A DNA stretch of 64,000 nucleotides from Anaerostipes amylophilus (GTDB lineage: Bacteria > Bacillota > Clostridia > Lachnospirales > Lachnospiraceae): assembly GCF_025567365.1 (NCBI RefSeq), contig NZ_JAOQJG010000007.1, positions 1 through 64,000 on the forward strand, read 5' to 3'. The first letter of the stretch is position 1. Every line of letters begins with the position of its first letter. The position numbers and the translations under genes were made by a program. Below, in pieces: positions 25,477 to 34,293 of this stretch. Under the pieces are notes generated by a model that saw nothing but the letters and a program-made list of their open reading frames with translations, was not told the origin of the DNA and did no database searches.

Positions 25477-27465
25477 ATGGCAGCAAAGAATTTCCGTAAA
25501 TTATTTGAACCGTACACAGTAAAATCTATGACATTAAGAAATCGTATTGTCATGACTCCCATTGGAACAAATTTTGCTGAGCATACCGGAGAAGTAAATG
25601 AGAGAATCATTGATTATTATAAACAGCGTGCAAAAGGCGGAACTGGTCTGATCACTATTGAAGCAGCAAGCGTTTATTCACCACAGGGTGCAAGCGGTGC
25701 TTATCAGCTTCGTATTGACCATGACAATTACATTCCTGGTCTTTACAGATTATGCGAAAGCATTCATGACTGTGGGTCTAAAGTCAGCATTTTGTTAAAC
25801 CATGCTGGATCTGCAGCGAATGGTAAGATGACAAACATCCAGCCAGTATCTGCATCTGATATCCCATCAAGAGTTGGTGGAGATATTCCAAGAGCATTAA
25901 CAACCGATGAGATTTATACAATCGTTAACAAATTTGCCGAAGCAGCAAAACGTGCAGTTACAGCAGGATTTGATGCTATTGAGATTCAGGCCGGACATGG
26001 TTATTTATTAAACCAGTTCTTATCTCCAACAACAAATGATCGTACTGATGAATTCGGCGGTTCTAAAGAGAATCGTGCACGTTTCACTACATTAGTATTA
26101 AAAGCTGTTCGTGAGACAATTGGTGAAAATATTCCTATCTTCTTAGGAATCAGTGCTGATGAACTTGCTGAAGGTGGTAACACATTAGATGATACATTAG
26201 AGATTGTTGAATATTTCAAAGATTATGTTGACGTATTTGATGTTTCTGCTGGACTTACATGTTCTATTCAGTACCAGTATGACGCAGATTACCTTCCAGA
26301 TGGATGGAAATCTTATATGTCAAAAGCCATTAAAGAAAAAACTGGTAAACCTTGCCAGACAAGCGGTAATATCCGTGAACCAGAAGTTGCAAATCGTATT
26401 CTTGAAGATGAGGAAGCCGATCTGATCGCTATCGGACGTGGACTGATTGCTGATCCTGAATGGGTAAACAAAGTTCAGTTTGGTAACACAGATGATATCA
26501 ATCGTTGTATTTCTTGTAATAATGGATGTACAGCAACTTTAGGTGATGAACCTATTCGATGCAGCATTAACCCTGCACTTGTTTCAGGTTCCTTATACAA
26601 AAATAAGAAATTAAAGAAACCTTGCAACGTTGTCGTTGTTGGTGGTGGTACTGCTGGTCTTGAAGCTGCATGTACAGCTGCTGAAGTTGGCTGTTCTACA
26701 GTTCTTATCGAGAAATCCGGAGAACTTGGAGGACTTGCCCGCCGTGTAGGAAAGATGCCAAACAAACAGCGTCTTGGATATTTCCCACAGTATTTAGAAC
26801 GTCGTGCAATGAAACTTAAAAATCTGTTTATCTGCAAGAATACAGAAGCTTCTATTGAATTCATTGAAGGTTTCAAACCAGATATCGTTGTAAATGCTAC
26901 AGGATCTGTTCCACTTCTTCCAAATATTCCTGGATTAAAGGAAAACTTAGAAGCTGGAAACGTATCTACAATTTTTGATCTTGTAGATCATGTAGATTCT
27001 TATCCTGAAGATTTAACAGGAAAGAAAGTTGTTGTTATCGGTGGTGGTAACGTAGGACTTGACGTTGTTGAATTCTTTGTTCCTAGAAAAGCTGATGTAA
27101 CAATCGTTGAGCAGAAAGCTCACTTTGGTGAAAACCTTGACTTTATCACAAAGACTGGTTCTATTGAATTCATGAATAAAAATAAAGTAACTCAGTATCC
27201 AAACGCTTCTTTATTAGAAGTAAAAGAACATAGCTTTATTGTAAAACATGACTATAGAGATCTTGAATTAGACTTTGATTATGGATTTGTATGTCTTGGA
27301 ATGCAGTCTGCAACTCCTTCTCTTCAGGAATTATACAACCACTTCATCTATGAAGGTGTTGAAGTTCTTAACATCGGTGACAGTGCTCAGACACGTCGTA
27401 TCATTGAAGGTGTAAAAGAAGGTCGTGACATCTTAGTTGCATTAGAACGTCAGGATTTCATCTAA
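25477..27465 (+). CDS. NADH:flavin oxidoreductase, 2-enoate reductase-like (copy 1)
   Basis: This 662-aa multidomain redox enzyme belongs to the BaiCD/BaiH/FadH/enoate reductase family. An old-yellow-enzyme TIM barrel (1-~345) binds FMN and holds AGHGYLLNQFLSPTTNDRTDE, with the His/Tyr pair that donates a proton. A [4Fe-4S] cluster follows (CISCNNGCTATLGDEPIRC), then FAD and NAD(P)H domains with VVVVGGGTAGLEAACTAAEV and VVVIGGGNVGLDVVEF. Such enzymes reduce C=C bonds conjugated to a carboxylate, CoA ester or ketone. The substrate is unknown. The divergent LysR and a second copy at 30363 suggest inducible use of a specific unsaturated acid. Confidence 0.88.
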   Translation: MAAKNFRKLFEPYTVKSMTLRNRIVMTPIGTNFAEHTGEVNERIIDYYKQRAKGGTGLITIEAASVYSPQGASGAYQLRIDHDNYIPGLYRLCESIHDCGSKVSILLNHAGSAANGKMTNIQPVSASDIPSRVGGDIPRALTTDEIYTIVNKFAEAAKRAVTAGFDAIEIQAGHGYLLNQFLSPTTNDRTDEFGGSKENRARFTTLVLKAVRETIGENIPIFLGISADELAEGGNTLDDTLEIVEYFKDYVDVFDVSAGLTCSIQYQYDADYLPDGWKSYMSKAIKEKTGKPCQTSGNIREPEVANRILEDEEADLIAIGRGLIADPEWVNKVQFGNTDDINRCISCNNGCTATLGDEPIRCSINPALVSGSLYKNKKLKKPCNVVVVGGGTAGLEAACTAAEVGCSTVLIEKSGELGGLARRVGKMPNKQRLGYFPQYLERRAMKLKNLFICKNTEASIEFIEGFKPDIVVNATGSVPLLPNIPGLKENLEAGNVSTIFDLVDHVDSYPEDLTGKKVVVIGGGNVGLDVVEFFVPRKADVTIVEQKAHFGENLDFITKTGSIEFMNKNKVTQYPNASLLEVKEHSFIVKHDYRDLELDFDYGFVCLGMQSATPSLQELYNHFIYEGVEVLNIGDSAQTRRIIEGVKEGRDILVALERQDFI

Positions 27466-27503
27466 GATCCAGATAGAAATAAAAAAATATAAGAATTAAA
27501 ATT

Positions 27504-27543
27504 AAAACACGAGTCAGTATTTATTTTATCTGACTCGTGTTTT
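27504..27543. terminator. bidirectional terminator between convergent genes
   Basis: A perfect 14-bp stem (AAAACACGAGTCAG, 27504-27517, with 27530-27543) is flanked by A and T runs, serving the flavoenzyme gene on + and yqeG on -. Confidence 0.85.
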
Positions 27544-27564
27544 TTATTTTGAAATGAAATATAA

Positions 27565-28065
27565 TTAATGTTTTTTCTTACGGTACTGCCACAGTACAAT
27601 CTTCTCCAGATAACGTTTTAACACGATCTGAATCTCTTCTTTTGGATTCATTGGTGTGACTAAGATGCTATGTAATCCTGTTCTGTTTGCTCCATAAACA
27701 TCGGTAAACAACTGATCTCCTACAAAGAATGTATTCTTCTTATTCGTTCCCATTAGTTTCATTGCTGTCTCATAGCCTTTCACAGATGGCTTATTGGCTT
27801 TGTATACATAATGCTTTCCACCAACCGCTTCGCAGAAAGCTTTGACTCTTGGTTCTTTGTTATTGCTTGTAAAGCAGTACTGCATACCGATCGCATCCAG
27901 TCTTTTAAACAATTTCTTTGCACGTTCATCCGCAGGTGCATTGTGTGGTACTAACGTATTGTCGACATCGAAGATCACTCCTCGGTATCCTTCTTGGTAA
28001 TATCGTTCGAAATCAATATCATAGGTACTTCTGATATCTTCGGATGGATAGAATTTCTGAAACAT
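27565..28065 (-). CDS. yqeG: YqeG-family HAD phosphatase
   Basis: The 166-aa HAD IIIA hydrolase has the nucleophile motif GVIFDVDNTLVPHN, motif II FTSNN, and motif III/IV KPSVKGYETAMK and FVGDQLFTDVYGANRTG. YqeG proteins are conserved in Firmicutes and related to mitochondrial phosphatidylglycerophosphate phosphatase, so PgpA-like dephosphorylation is possible but unproven here. The gene is placed after ydiB-like aroE on the same strand; co-transcription is uncertain because a hairpin lies between. Confidence 0.85.
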   Translation of the reverse strand: MFQKFYPSEDIRSTYDIDFERYYQEGYRGVIFDVDNTLVPHNAPADERAKKLFKRLDAIGMQYCFTSNNKEPRVKAFCEAVGGKHYVYKANKPSVKGYETAMKLMGTNKKNTFFVGDQLFTDVYGANRTGLHSILVTPMNPKEEIQIVLKRYLEKIVLWQYRKKKH

Positions 28066-28163
28066 AATTTATCTTCCTTTTTTATATATCTTTTTTAATA
28101 TTATCTTATTTATTTTATAATACGTTTTTGATATTGGCAAGACGAAACTATAGAAATGCAAAG

Positions 28164-28201
28164 AATCTGTACATAAATTCTTAAAAATCTATGCACAGAT
28201 T
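28164..28201 (-). terminator. weak terminator-like hairpin after the dehydrogenase gene
   Basis: AATCTGTACATA (28164-28175) pairs with TATGCACAGATT (28190-28201) with a single mismatch; the T-rich tail on the minus strand is broken, so termination may be partial. Confidence 0.4.
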
Positions 28202-28208
28202 ATATTCT

Positions 28209-29117
28209 TTACTGATTTTCAGTATTTTTTAATAAAACATCATATCTTAAATTAACAAACAATACTTCTTTCATATGATCGATTAGCATATGTTTTCCTG
28301 TCCATAAGTGGAAAGCAGCATCTCCCTGGAATAACATCATTCCAAGACCGTTCATTGTCTTACATCCAGCTTTCTTAGCAAGTCTTAATGTTTCTGTCTC
28401 TCTTGGAGCGTAAACTGTATCTGTTACGATCAGGTCAGGGCGGAAGAATGTTTCATCAGGAACAACAGACTGTCCTTCTAATGGTTTCATTCCTACACCG
28501 GTTGCCTGTGCGAATAAGTAGCTGTCTGCGATCTCTTCTCTTAATTTTTCTTTGTCATCAAGATCATAAAGATTTACAACACAGTCTGTGTTTTCACGAA
28601 TCTTTTTCACTGTTTCTTCAGCGTTCGCCCAGAATTTATCTTTGATATTGAAGATTGACATTTCTTTGACACCATCTAATGCAGCCTGGATTTCGATTGC
28701 TGTAGCAGCTCCACCAGCACCAGCGATTGTCATTTTTTTACCGATCACGTCGATATCGTTGTCTTTTAATGACTGCATGTATCCGATACCATCTGTGATA
28801 TGTCCGATCAGTTTTCCGTTATCATTTACGATCGTGTTAACAGCTCCTGCCATTTTTGCAGCTGGAGATAACTCATCTAAATACTGTCCTACAACTGTTT
28901 TGTTAGGCATAGATACGTTTGATCCAACCATCTTTAATGCACGAAGACCTTTTACTGCATCCTCTAATGTGCTGTTGTCAACTTCAAATGCTAAGTATGC
29001 ATAGTCAAGTCCTAATGTTGCAAATGCTTCGTTGTGCATTGCAGGTGAGCTTGAATGTCTGATTGGATAAGCCATTAATCCGATTAATTCAGTATGTCCT
29101 GTGATTCTCTCTGCCAT
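28209..29117 (-). CDS. shikimate/quinate dehydrogenase, YdiB-like
   Basis: The 302-aa NAD(P)-dependent dehydrogenase opens with ELIGLMAYPIRHSSSPAMHN and VSMPNKTVVGQYLDELSPAA, where the Lys is catalytic, and continues AGAVNTIVND, GAGGAATAIEIQ and NGLGMMLFQGDAAFHLWTG. These segments are closer to E. coli YdiB (acts on quinate and shikimate) than to the biosynthetic AroE, by remembered comparison. It is divergent from a LysR gene with a well-placed operator between, which suggests inducible catabolic use rather than, or as well as, constitutive aromatic synthesis. An AAGGAG site precedes the ATG. Confidence 0.85.
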   Translation of the reverse strand: MAERITGHTELIGLMAYPIRHSSSPAMHNEAFATLGLDYAYLAFEVDNSTLEDAVKGLRALKMVGSNVSMPNKTVVGQYLDELSPAAKMAGAVNTIVNDNGKLIGHITDGIGYMQSLKDNDIDVIGKKMTIAGAGGAATAIEIQAALDGVKEMSIFNIKDKFWANAEETVKKIRENTDCVVNLYDLDDKEKLREEIADSYLFAQATGVGMKPLEGQSVVPDETFFRPDLIVTDTVYAPRETETLRLAKKAGCKTMNGLGMMLFQGDAAFHLWTGKHMLIDHMKEVLFVNLRYDVLLKNTENQ

Positions 29118-29195
29118 AATTTTTACTCCTTAATAATATGCTTGTTAATAGTTTCATTCACCCAAAAGTTAATTTTTTAACAACCTTATGGCTAT

Positions 29196-29225
29196 ATTAT
29201 ATTCCATAATGATTGATACTTCCAA
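29196..29225 (-). promoter_or_regulatory. promoter of the YdiB-like gene
   Basis: Minus-strand TTGGAA (29225-29220), 18 nt, TATAAT (29201-29196). The poor -35 fits an activator-dependent promoter, and the palindrome at 29244-29264 is centred ~65 bp upstream of the expected start site. Confidence 0.6.
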
Positions 29226-29243
29226 TATATCTTTTGGCGTTTT

Positions 29244-29264
29244 TTGATAGCTTTAAGCTATCAA
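29244..29264. promoter_or_regulatory. LysR-type palindrome between ydiB-like gene and lysR
   Basis: TTGATAGCTT and AAGCTATCAA form a perfect 10-bp inverted repeat around a single T, and contain several T-N11-A pairs. TATAAT of the divergent lysR gene lies at 29271-29276, so occupancy could also repress lysR, as is usual for this family. Confidence 0.65.
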
Positions 29265-29314
29265 TTATGTTATAATGATCTTAACCATCAATTAATATAA
29301 TAAGGAAGGTATGT

Positions 29315-30205
29315 ATGAATTTAAATCAGTTGTATTATTTTCAAAAAGTTGCACAATTACAACATTATCATCAGGCTGCAAAAGAATTAAATATCTCTCA
29401 ACCCAGTTTAAGCCGTTCCATTGCCAATCTTGAAGACGAACTTGGTGTTTCTTTATTTCAGAAAAATGGTCGTAATATCGAACTGACCAAATACGGTTCC
29501 ATCTTTTTGGAACATGTGAACCGTATTATAGAAGAAATCAAAGTTGCAGAGAATAAAATGAAGTCCTTAGCCAGCAACTCTAGCGGACATATTGATATCG
29601 GCTATGTATTTCCACTTGCCAAAAGTTATATTCCAAGATTAGTGCGTAGTTTTCTAAATCAACAGGAAAATCATGAGATCACATTTTCTCTAAGCCAGGA
29701 GATCACAAGAAATCTGATCGCCGATCTCAAAAATGAAAAATATGATGTTGTCTTTGGTTCTCTCGTTCCTAATGAACCAGAAGTTGAGTTTGTGCCTGTT
29801 GTTAACCAAGAAATGGTCATCATCACCCCACCGGAACATCCATTAAAATATAAGAAAGATCTCGTTTTGGAAGATTTGCTTGATTATCCAGTTATTGGTT
29901 ATGATAGAACCTCTGGTCTTGGACGTTTTACTAATTCCATTTATAAACAAAACCATATCAAACCTTCCATTGCTTTTGAATCATCCGATGAAAATGCGAT
30001 CGCTTCTCTTGTTGCAGAAGATTTTGGAATCGGTTTTGTTGCCCATGTAGAATCTTTACAAGCATATGATGTAGAAATCCTACATCTTAGTAATGTGAAG
30101 CCATACCACACTGTTTATATGGCTTATCTTAAAAATATGCCAATGATCCCTGCCGTTCGTAAGTTTATTGACTTTACAAAAAAAACCATAGATAATCCCT
30201 ATTGA
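29315..30205 (+). CDS. LysR-type regulator, paralogue of the one at 24462
   Basis: This 296-aa LysR protein has an HTH at 1-60 (NLNQLYYFQKVAQLQHYHQA, ISQPSLSRSIANLEDELGV) and an effector domain from ~90 to the end. It lies between the divergent YdiB-like gene and, downstream on its own strand, the second flavoenzyme gene (157-bp gap), so it is placed to control both. AAGGAAGG is the RBS. Confidence 0.88.
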   Translation: MNLNQLYYFQKVAQLQHYHQAAKELNISQPSLSRSIANLEDELGVSLFQKNGRNIELTKYGSIFLEHVNRIIEEIKVAENKMKSLASNSSGHIDIGYVFPLAKSYIPRLVRSFLNQQENHEITFSLSQEITRNLIADLKNEKYDVVFGSLVPNEPEVEFVPVVNQEMVIITPPEHPLKYKKDLVLEDLLDYPVIGYDRTSGLGRFTNSIYKQNHIKPSIAFESSDENAIASLVAEDFGIGFVAHVESLQAYDVEILHLSNVKPYHTVYMAYLKNMPMIPAVRKFIDFTKKTIDNPY

Positions 30206-30224
30206 TTTTTCAAAAAAGATTTAT

Positions 30225-30253
30225 TTGTTAAATAATTAACCGTATGTTATACT
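30225..30253 (+). promoter_or_regulatory. promoter of the second enoate-reductase-like gene
   Basis: TTGTTA (30225-30230), 17 nt, then a -10 TATACT (30248-30253) preceded by TG. It gives the gene a promoter separate from lysR and a ~100-nt leader. Confidence 0.55.
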
Positions 30254-30259
30254 AAAACC

Positions 30260-30290
30260 ATCATAAATCATTTACCCAAATTTTTATGAT
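30260..30290. promoter_or_regulatory. inverted repeat at the expected transcript start
   Basis: ATCATAAA (30260-30267) is inverted as TTTATGAT (30283-30290), starting at the predicted +1. It could be a repressor site or a 5'-end mRNA hairpin. Confidence 0.35.
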
Positions 30291-30362
30291 TCTAACAACC
30301 TCAGATTATATGGAATTTAATTTTTTGATTTTTGGATTTAATTTTTTGGAGGTTCAATTCTA

Positions 30363-32360
30363 ATGAAAAGCAATTATAAAAACATTTTCACACCATTAAC
30401 AATTAAGAACATGACAATGAGAAACCGCATCATGATGACACCAATGGGAACGAACTATGGTGAACAGACAGGTGAAATGAGTTTCTTACACATTGATTAT
30501 TATACAGAAAGAGCAAAAGGCGGAGTTGGTCTGATCATGGTTGAAAACGCAAGTGTTGATTCACCACTTGGATCTAACGGAACAACTCAGATCCGTATCG
30601 ATCATGACAACTATATGCCACGTTTCTTCAAATTATGTGAAACATTACACGCTCACGGAGCTTGCGTTGGTATTCAGTTAAACCACGCTGGTGCTTCTGC
30701 TCAGTCTAAGAGAACAAACATGCAGCCAGTATCTGCATCTGATATCCCATCAAAAGCAGGTGGAGAAATCCCTCGCCCTCTTAAAGTAGAAGAAATTTAT
30801 GAAATTGTAAAAAAATATGGAGAAGCTGCTGCTCGTGCACAGGCTTGTGGATTTGACTGTGTTGAGATTCATGCAGGACATTCTTACTTATTAAGCCAGT
30901 TTATGTCCCCTACAACGAATAAACGTACAGACGAATTCGGTGGCTGTCCAGAAAACCGTGCCCGCTTCACAAAATTAGTTGTTGAAGAAGTTCGTAAACA
31001 GGTTGGTCCTATGTTCCCTATCTTCGTTCGTATCAGTGCTGATGAACTGATGGAAGGTGGAAACACATTAGAAGATACTTTAGAGTTACTTTCTTACTTC
31101 CAGGAAGAAGTTGATGCATTTGACGTATCCGCTGGATTAAATGGTTCTCTTCAGTTCCAGATCGATGCGAACTACTTAAAAGATGGTTGGAGATCTTACA
31201 TGGCAAAAGCTGTGAAAGAAAAATACAACAAACCTTGTGTAACTATGGGTAACATCCGTGATCCTCGTGTCGCTGACGATATCTTAGACCGCGGTGATGC
31301 TGATATCATCGGTATGGGTCGTGGACTGATCGCAGATCCTCACTGGGTGAAAAAAGTCGCTACAGGACGTGAAGATGAGATCAGAAAATGTATCTCTTGT
31401 AACGTTGGATGTGCTGGAAACCGTATCGGAGTTAACCGTCCTATCCGTTGTACAGTAAACCCTACTGTAAACTCTGGATTTGACTATAAGAAGAAAAAAG
31501 TAAATAAACCTTGTAACGTAGTTGTTATCGGTGGTGGTACTGCTGGTCTTGAAGCTGCTTGTACAGCTGCTGAAGTTGGATGTACTACATTCTTATTTGA
31601 AAAGAACGATCACCTTGGTGGATTAGCTGTTGAAATCTCTAAGATTCCAGATAAGAAACGTTTAAGAGATTTCCCTGACTACCTTGTAAACCGTGCTTCT
31701 AAATTAACAAACCTGTTTATCTTCAAAGGACAGGAAGCAACTCTGCCATTAATTAAAGCACTGCATCCAAACATCATCGTTAACTCAACAGGTTCTAATC
31801 CTTTACTTCCACCAATCAAAGGATTACATGACCACATCGACAAAGAAGGATCTAAAGTAGCTTCTATCACAGGAATGATCAACCACTTAGCTGATTATCC
31901 AGAAGACTGCACAGGTAAGAAAGTCGTTGTAGTTGGTGGTGGAGCTGTAGGTCTTGACGTTGTTGAATACTTCGCTCCTAAAGGTGCGCAGGTAAGCATC
32001 GTAGAAATGATGCCTCAGATCGGTAAAGACTTAGATCCAGTATCTAAATGTGGAACAAACACATTAATGAGAGAACATCATGTAAACCAGATGACTAACA
32101 CTGCTCTTTGCGAAGTGAAATCTGATGCATTTACAGTAAAAGTTGATGGAGAAGAAAAAGATCTGCCATTTGACTATGGATTCGTATGCTTAGGAATGAG
32201 AGCGAACGCTCCTGTTCTTGATGAAATCCGTGAAGCATTCGCTGATACTAACGTTGAAATTGTTAACATTGGTGATAGTGTTCGTGCTAGAAGAATCATT
32301 GATGGTGTTCAGGAAGGACATAACATCTTAAACGTACTTGCAGATCACGAATATCTGTAA
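30363..32360 (+). CDS. NADH:flavin oxidoreductase, 2-enoate reductase-like (copy 2)
   Basis: This 665-aa paralogue of the gene at 25477 has the same order: OYE barrel with AGHSYLLSQFMSPTTNKRTDE, [4Fe-4S] motif CISCNVGCAGNRIGVNRPIRC (the Cys spacing is slightly longer than in copy 1), then FAD and NAD(P)H domains (VVVIGGGTAGLEAACTAAEV, VVVVGGGAVGLDVVEYF). All cofactor ligands seen in copy 1 are kept, so both should be active. Codon choice is strongly biased (CGT, GGT/GGA, AAC), suggesting high expression. The substrate is unknown; the neighbouring YdiB-like gene hints at cyclohexene carboxylates such as shikimate-derived acids. Confidence 0.87.
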   Translation: MKSNYKNIFTPLTIKNMTMRNRIMMTPMGTNYGEQTGEMSFLHIDYYTERAKGGVGLIMVENASVDSPLGSNGTTQIRIDHDNYMPRFFKLCETLHAHGACVGIQLNHAGASAQSKRTNMQPVSASDIPSKAGGEIPRPLKVEEIYEIVKKYGEAAARAQACGFDCVEIHAGHSYLLSQFMSPTTNKRTDEFGGCPENRARFTKLVVEEVRKQVGPMFPIFVRISADELMEGGNTLEDTLELLSYFQEEVDAFDVSAGLNGSLQFQIDANYLKDGWRSYMAKAVKEKYNKPCVTMGNIRDPRVADDILDRGDADIIGMGRGLIADPHWVKKVATGREDEIRKCISCNVGCAGNRIGVNRPIRCTVNPTVNSGFDYKKKKVNKPCNVVVIGGGTAGLEAACTAAEVGCTTFLFEKNDHLGGLAVEISKIPDKKRLRDFPDYLVNRASKLTNLFIFKGQEATLPLIKALHPNIIVNSTGSNPLLPPIKGLHDHIDKEGSKVASITGMINHLADYPEDCTGKKVVVVGGGAVGLDVVEYFAPKGAQVSIVEMMPQIGKDLDPVSKCGTNTLMREHHVNQMTNTALCEVKSDAFTVKVDGEEKDLPFDYGFVCLGMRANAPVLDEIREAFADTNVEIVNIGDSVRARRIIDGVQEGHNILNVLADHEYL

Positions 32361-32450
32361 GATATACTTAACAAACATACAACAATACAATAAAGCAGTT
32401 TAAATTTTAACTTGCTATCCTACCTACCTTAAAAATAAATATAAAGTTGC

Positions 32451-32488
32451 AAAAAAGCCTGAAGAATTGATTATCTTCAGGCTTTTTT
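32451..32488. terminator. bidirectional terminator
   Basis: A perfect 15-bp stem (AAAAAAGCCTGAAGA with its complement at 32474-32488) around an 8-nt loop ends in T runs on either strand. Confidence 0.85.
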
Positions 32489-32536
32489 GGTTATCGAAAC
32501 CACTATGGGTATGTATGTTAAATGGTACTGGCTAAT

Positions 32537-32745
32537 TTATTCAACATAATACACCCAATTATCTTTACGTTTCGCACCTTCTGCATATTCTCCTTCAATT
32601 CCAAGAGATTTCAAAAGCTTCTTTTCCTTCTTCGCTTTCAAATTCTTCTTTAGCTCTGTGAATCCATATCACTTCCCATGATGTCTGCATTCCATTTAGA
32701 CAGTTTGTCTCTGATCTCTTTGTTTGTGACTGCAAGAATACTGTC
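32537..32745 (-). pseudogene. degraded coding remnant
   Basis: Directly after the DUF3877-like stop, one minus-strand frame reads TNKEIRDKLSKWNADIMG and then hits a stop, while another continues ELKKNLKAKKEKKLLKSLG to KRKDNWVYYVE and ends at 32537. The protein-like composition in two adjoining frames suggests a frameshifted gene of ~70 aa. No start or RBS is seen and I recognise no family. Confidence 0.35.
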
Positions 32746-33279
32746 TTAAAAATCAAAATCTTCATAATCTGCTGGTAAAAAGCGATGATAGATGATATGA
32801 CATCCTTCATCGTGGAAACAATAATAATATGGATCTTCATTTTCTTTCGGAAAACGGATCAGGTAATCGAATTCTCCATTGTTGATTTCTTCTACAACGA
32901 TATCTTTATTATGTTCTTTAAATAGTGCAATGATATCTTCTATCTTACATCCATGTTGTCCAACAAGTTCCACCAGCTCTTTAATAAATTCATTTGGCTT
33001 TGTGTTGTCATGAACATAACTGCTTCCTTCTTCTGGAATATGGAAACAAAATCTCTCCTTTTTACTGGTAACTTTGATATCTCCTAATGTCTCCTTAATA
33101 AAATCCGGTAGTTCCTGAAGTTTATTCAACATCTCTTCTTCACTATATTCTGTTTCAAAGAAATGATTTAAGGAACTTAAAGGATAATATAAACGGATTG
33201 CTTCTCTTCGAAATCCAAGTTTTGCCTGTTCTTCTTTGATAATGTCGATCAAATTCTTATAAAGACGTTCAAATCCCAT
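32746..33279 (-). CDS. hypothetical protein (DUF3877-like)
   Basis: This 177-aa soluble acidic protein has no signal or membrane segment. MGFERLYKNLIDIIKEEQAK and IRLYYPLSSLNHFF recall the Lachnospiraceae family DUF3877, assigned from memory and tentative. The ATG at 33279 has GGAGG at 8 nt; five extra upstream codons overlap that site. No function is known. Confidence 0.6.
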   Translation of the reverse strand: MGFERLYKNLIDIIKEEQAKLGFRREAIRLYYPLSSLNHFFETEYSEEEMLNKLQELPDFIKETLGDIKVTSKKERFCFHIPEEGSSYVHDNTKPNEFIKELVELVGQHGCKIEDIIALFKEHNKDIVVEEINNGEFDYLIRFPKENEDPYYYCFHDEGCHIIYHRFLPADYEDFDF

Positions 33280-33319
33280 CTTGTCTTCCTCCATTACCTA
33301 TTATATAGTTTATATTATT

Positions 33320-33778
33320 TTATTTACTTTTTAAAATCTTATTAATGCTTTTCATCATATTTTTAGCATCTTTTCCGCCAGAATATCCCATGCGGTATAC
33401 ATGATCGTCTAACAGGATTTCTCCTGAATCACTGATAACCAGCATCTTCTTTCCAAATAACATGATCATCTGTGGCTTACTTGATTCTCCCATCTGGGAT
33501 GAATTCGTTAATGTTTTTGTTGTATAGTGATAAGAATACTGATCTAAAACATTTACGATTTCTGTATACTTTTTATCTCCCTGTTTAAATGAGTATACCT
33601 GCTGCTGCTTCTTTCCATTAGCATCTTTTGTTACAGTATCTGTTGATGTAACCTGAATCAGTTTGGATGATGCAGTATATTTTTCAAAAGAATATGGTGA
33701 AAGCATAACGAACGCAAGAACTGCTACGATCAAAACCGCTACAACGATCTTCATTGTCCTTCCCATTGTAATTTTCAT
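33320..33778 (-). CDS. membrane-anchored protein of unknown function
   Basis: The 152-aa product has one N-terminal hydrophobic segment (~9-27, MKIVVAVLIVAVLAFVML) and an exported domain rich in Ser, Thr and Lys, ending KSINKILKSK. There is no lipobox, so it is probably a single-pass protein facing outside. GGAGG lies 9 nt before the ATG. No family recognised. Confidence 0.65.
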   Translation of the reverse strand: MKITMGRTMKIVVAVLIVAVLAFVMLSPYSFEKYTASSKLIQVTSTDTVTKDANGKKQQQVYSFKQGDKKYTEIVNVLDQYSYHYTTKTLTNSSQMGESSKPQMIMLFGKKMLVISDSGEILLDDHVYRMGYSGGKDAKNMMKSINKILKSK

Positions 33779-33867
33779 TTTGTTATTCCTCCAATCTATT
33801 TTTATACCTATATTAGATTAGCAGAAATTCTTAAAAATGTCGATAGCTTTCCTGTCATATCCATTGA

Positions 33868-34293
33868 TCAAAAAATCTTGTAATGTGGTTTTTCTTCGTT
33901 AAATATTTTATATCTCAAAAAATCATCTAGCACGATCGCTACACTTGATACAAGAAACCAGAATATGGAATATAACAAACAGATCTGCCCCATAAAGTTA
34001 TATGGGAGCTGTGAATAGTCCCATATATCCATTTTCAGCCATATATTAACGATGAGACCTGTGATAAACTCCAGTGCCGTAATGATCAAAGCTGATAAAA
34101 CCATCTGACTGATAAAGCTCATTTTTATCTTCATATTCTCATTTAAAAGTCCACAACAAAGAAAACATGCTCCTCCACATAAAAACATAGAATAATGAGA
34201 ATATCCACGTACCAAAACTTCCAGTAAAAAATATGCCATTCCTCCAATTGCAAATAAAATCATATATTTTTCTATTTGATATTTTATTTTCAT
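33868..34293 (-). CDS. putative ABC-transporter type IV (PF06541-like) membrane protein
   Basis: This 141-aa protein has four hydrophobic helices. RGYSHYSMFLCGGACFL, ALEFITGLIVNIWL and NFMGQICLLYSIFWFL match my memory of the CmpB-like family (putative ABC_trans_CmpB), whose role is not established. I use ATG 34293 rather than a GTG two codons earlier. Standing alone without an ATPase neighbour, a transport role is doubtful. Confidence 0.6.
   Translation of the reverse strand: MKIKYQIEKYMILFAIGGMAYFLLEVLVRGYSHYSMFLCGGACFLCCGLLNENMKIKMSFISQMVLSALIITALEFITGLIVNIWLKMDIWDYSQLPYNFMGQICLLYSIFWFLVSSVAIVLDDFLRYKIFNEEKPHYKIF

Noticed and set aside
28588..29004. 138-aa plus-strand open frame opposite the YdiB-like gene
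   Set aside because: Mirror of a well-supported gene; composition is that of an antisense frame.
32595..32840. 81-aa minus-strand open frame
   Set aside because: It overlaps the DUF3877-like coding end in another frame and lacks an RBS; the better explanation is the frameshifted remnant at 32537-32745.
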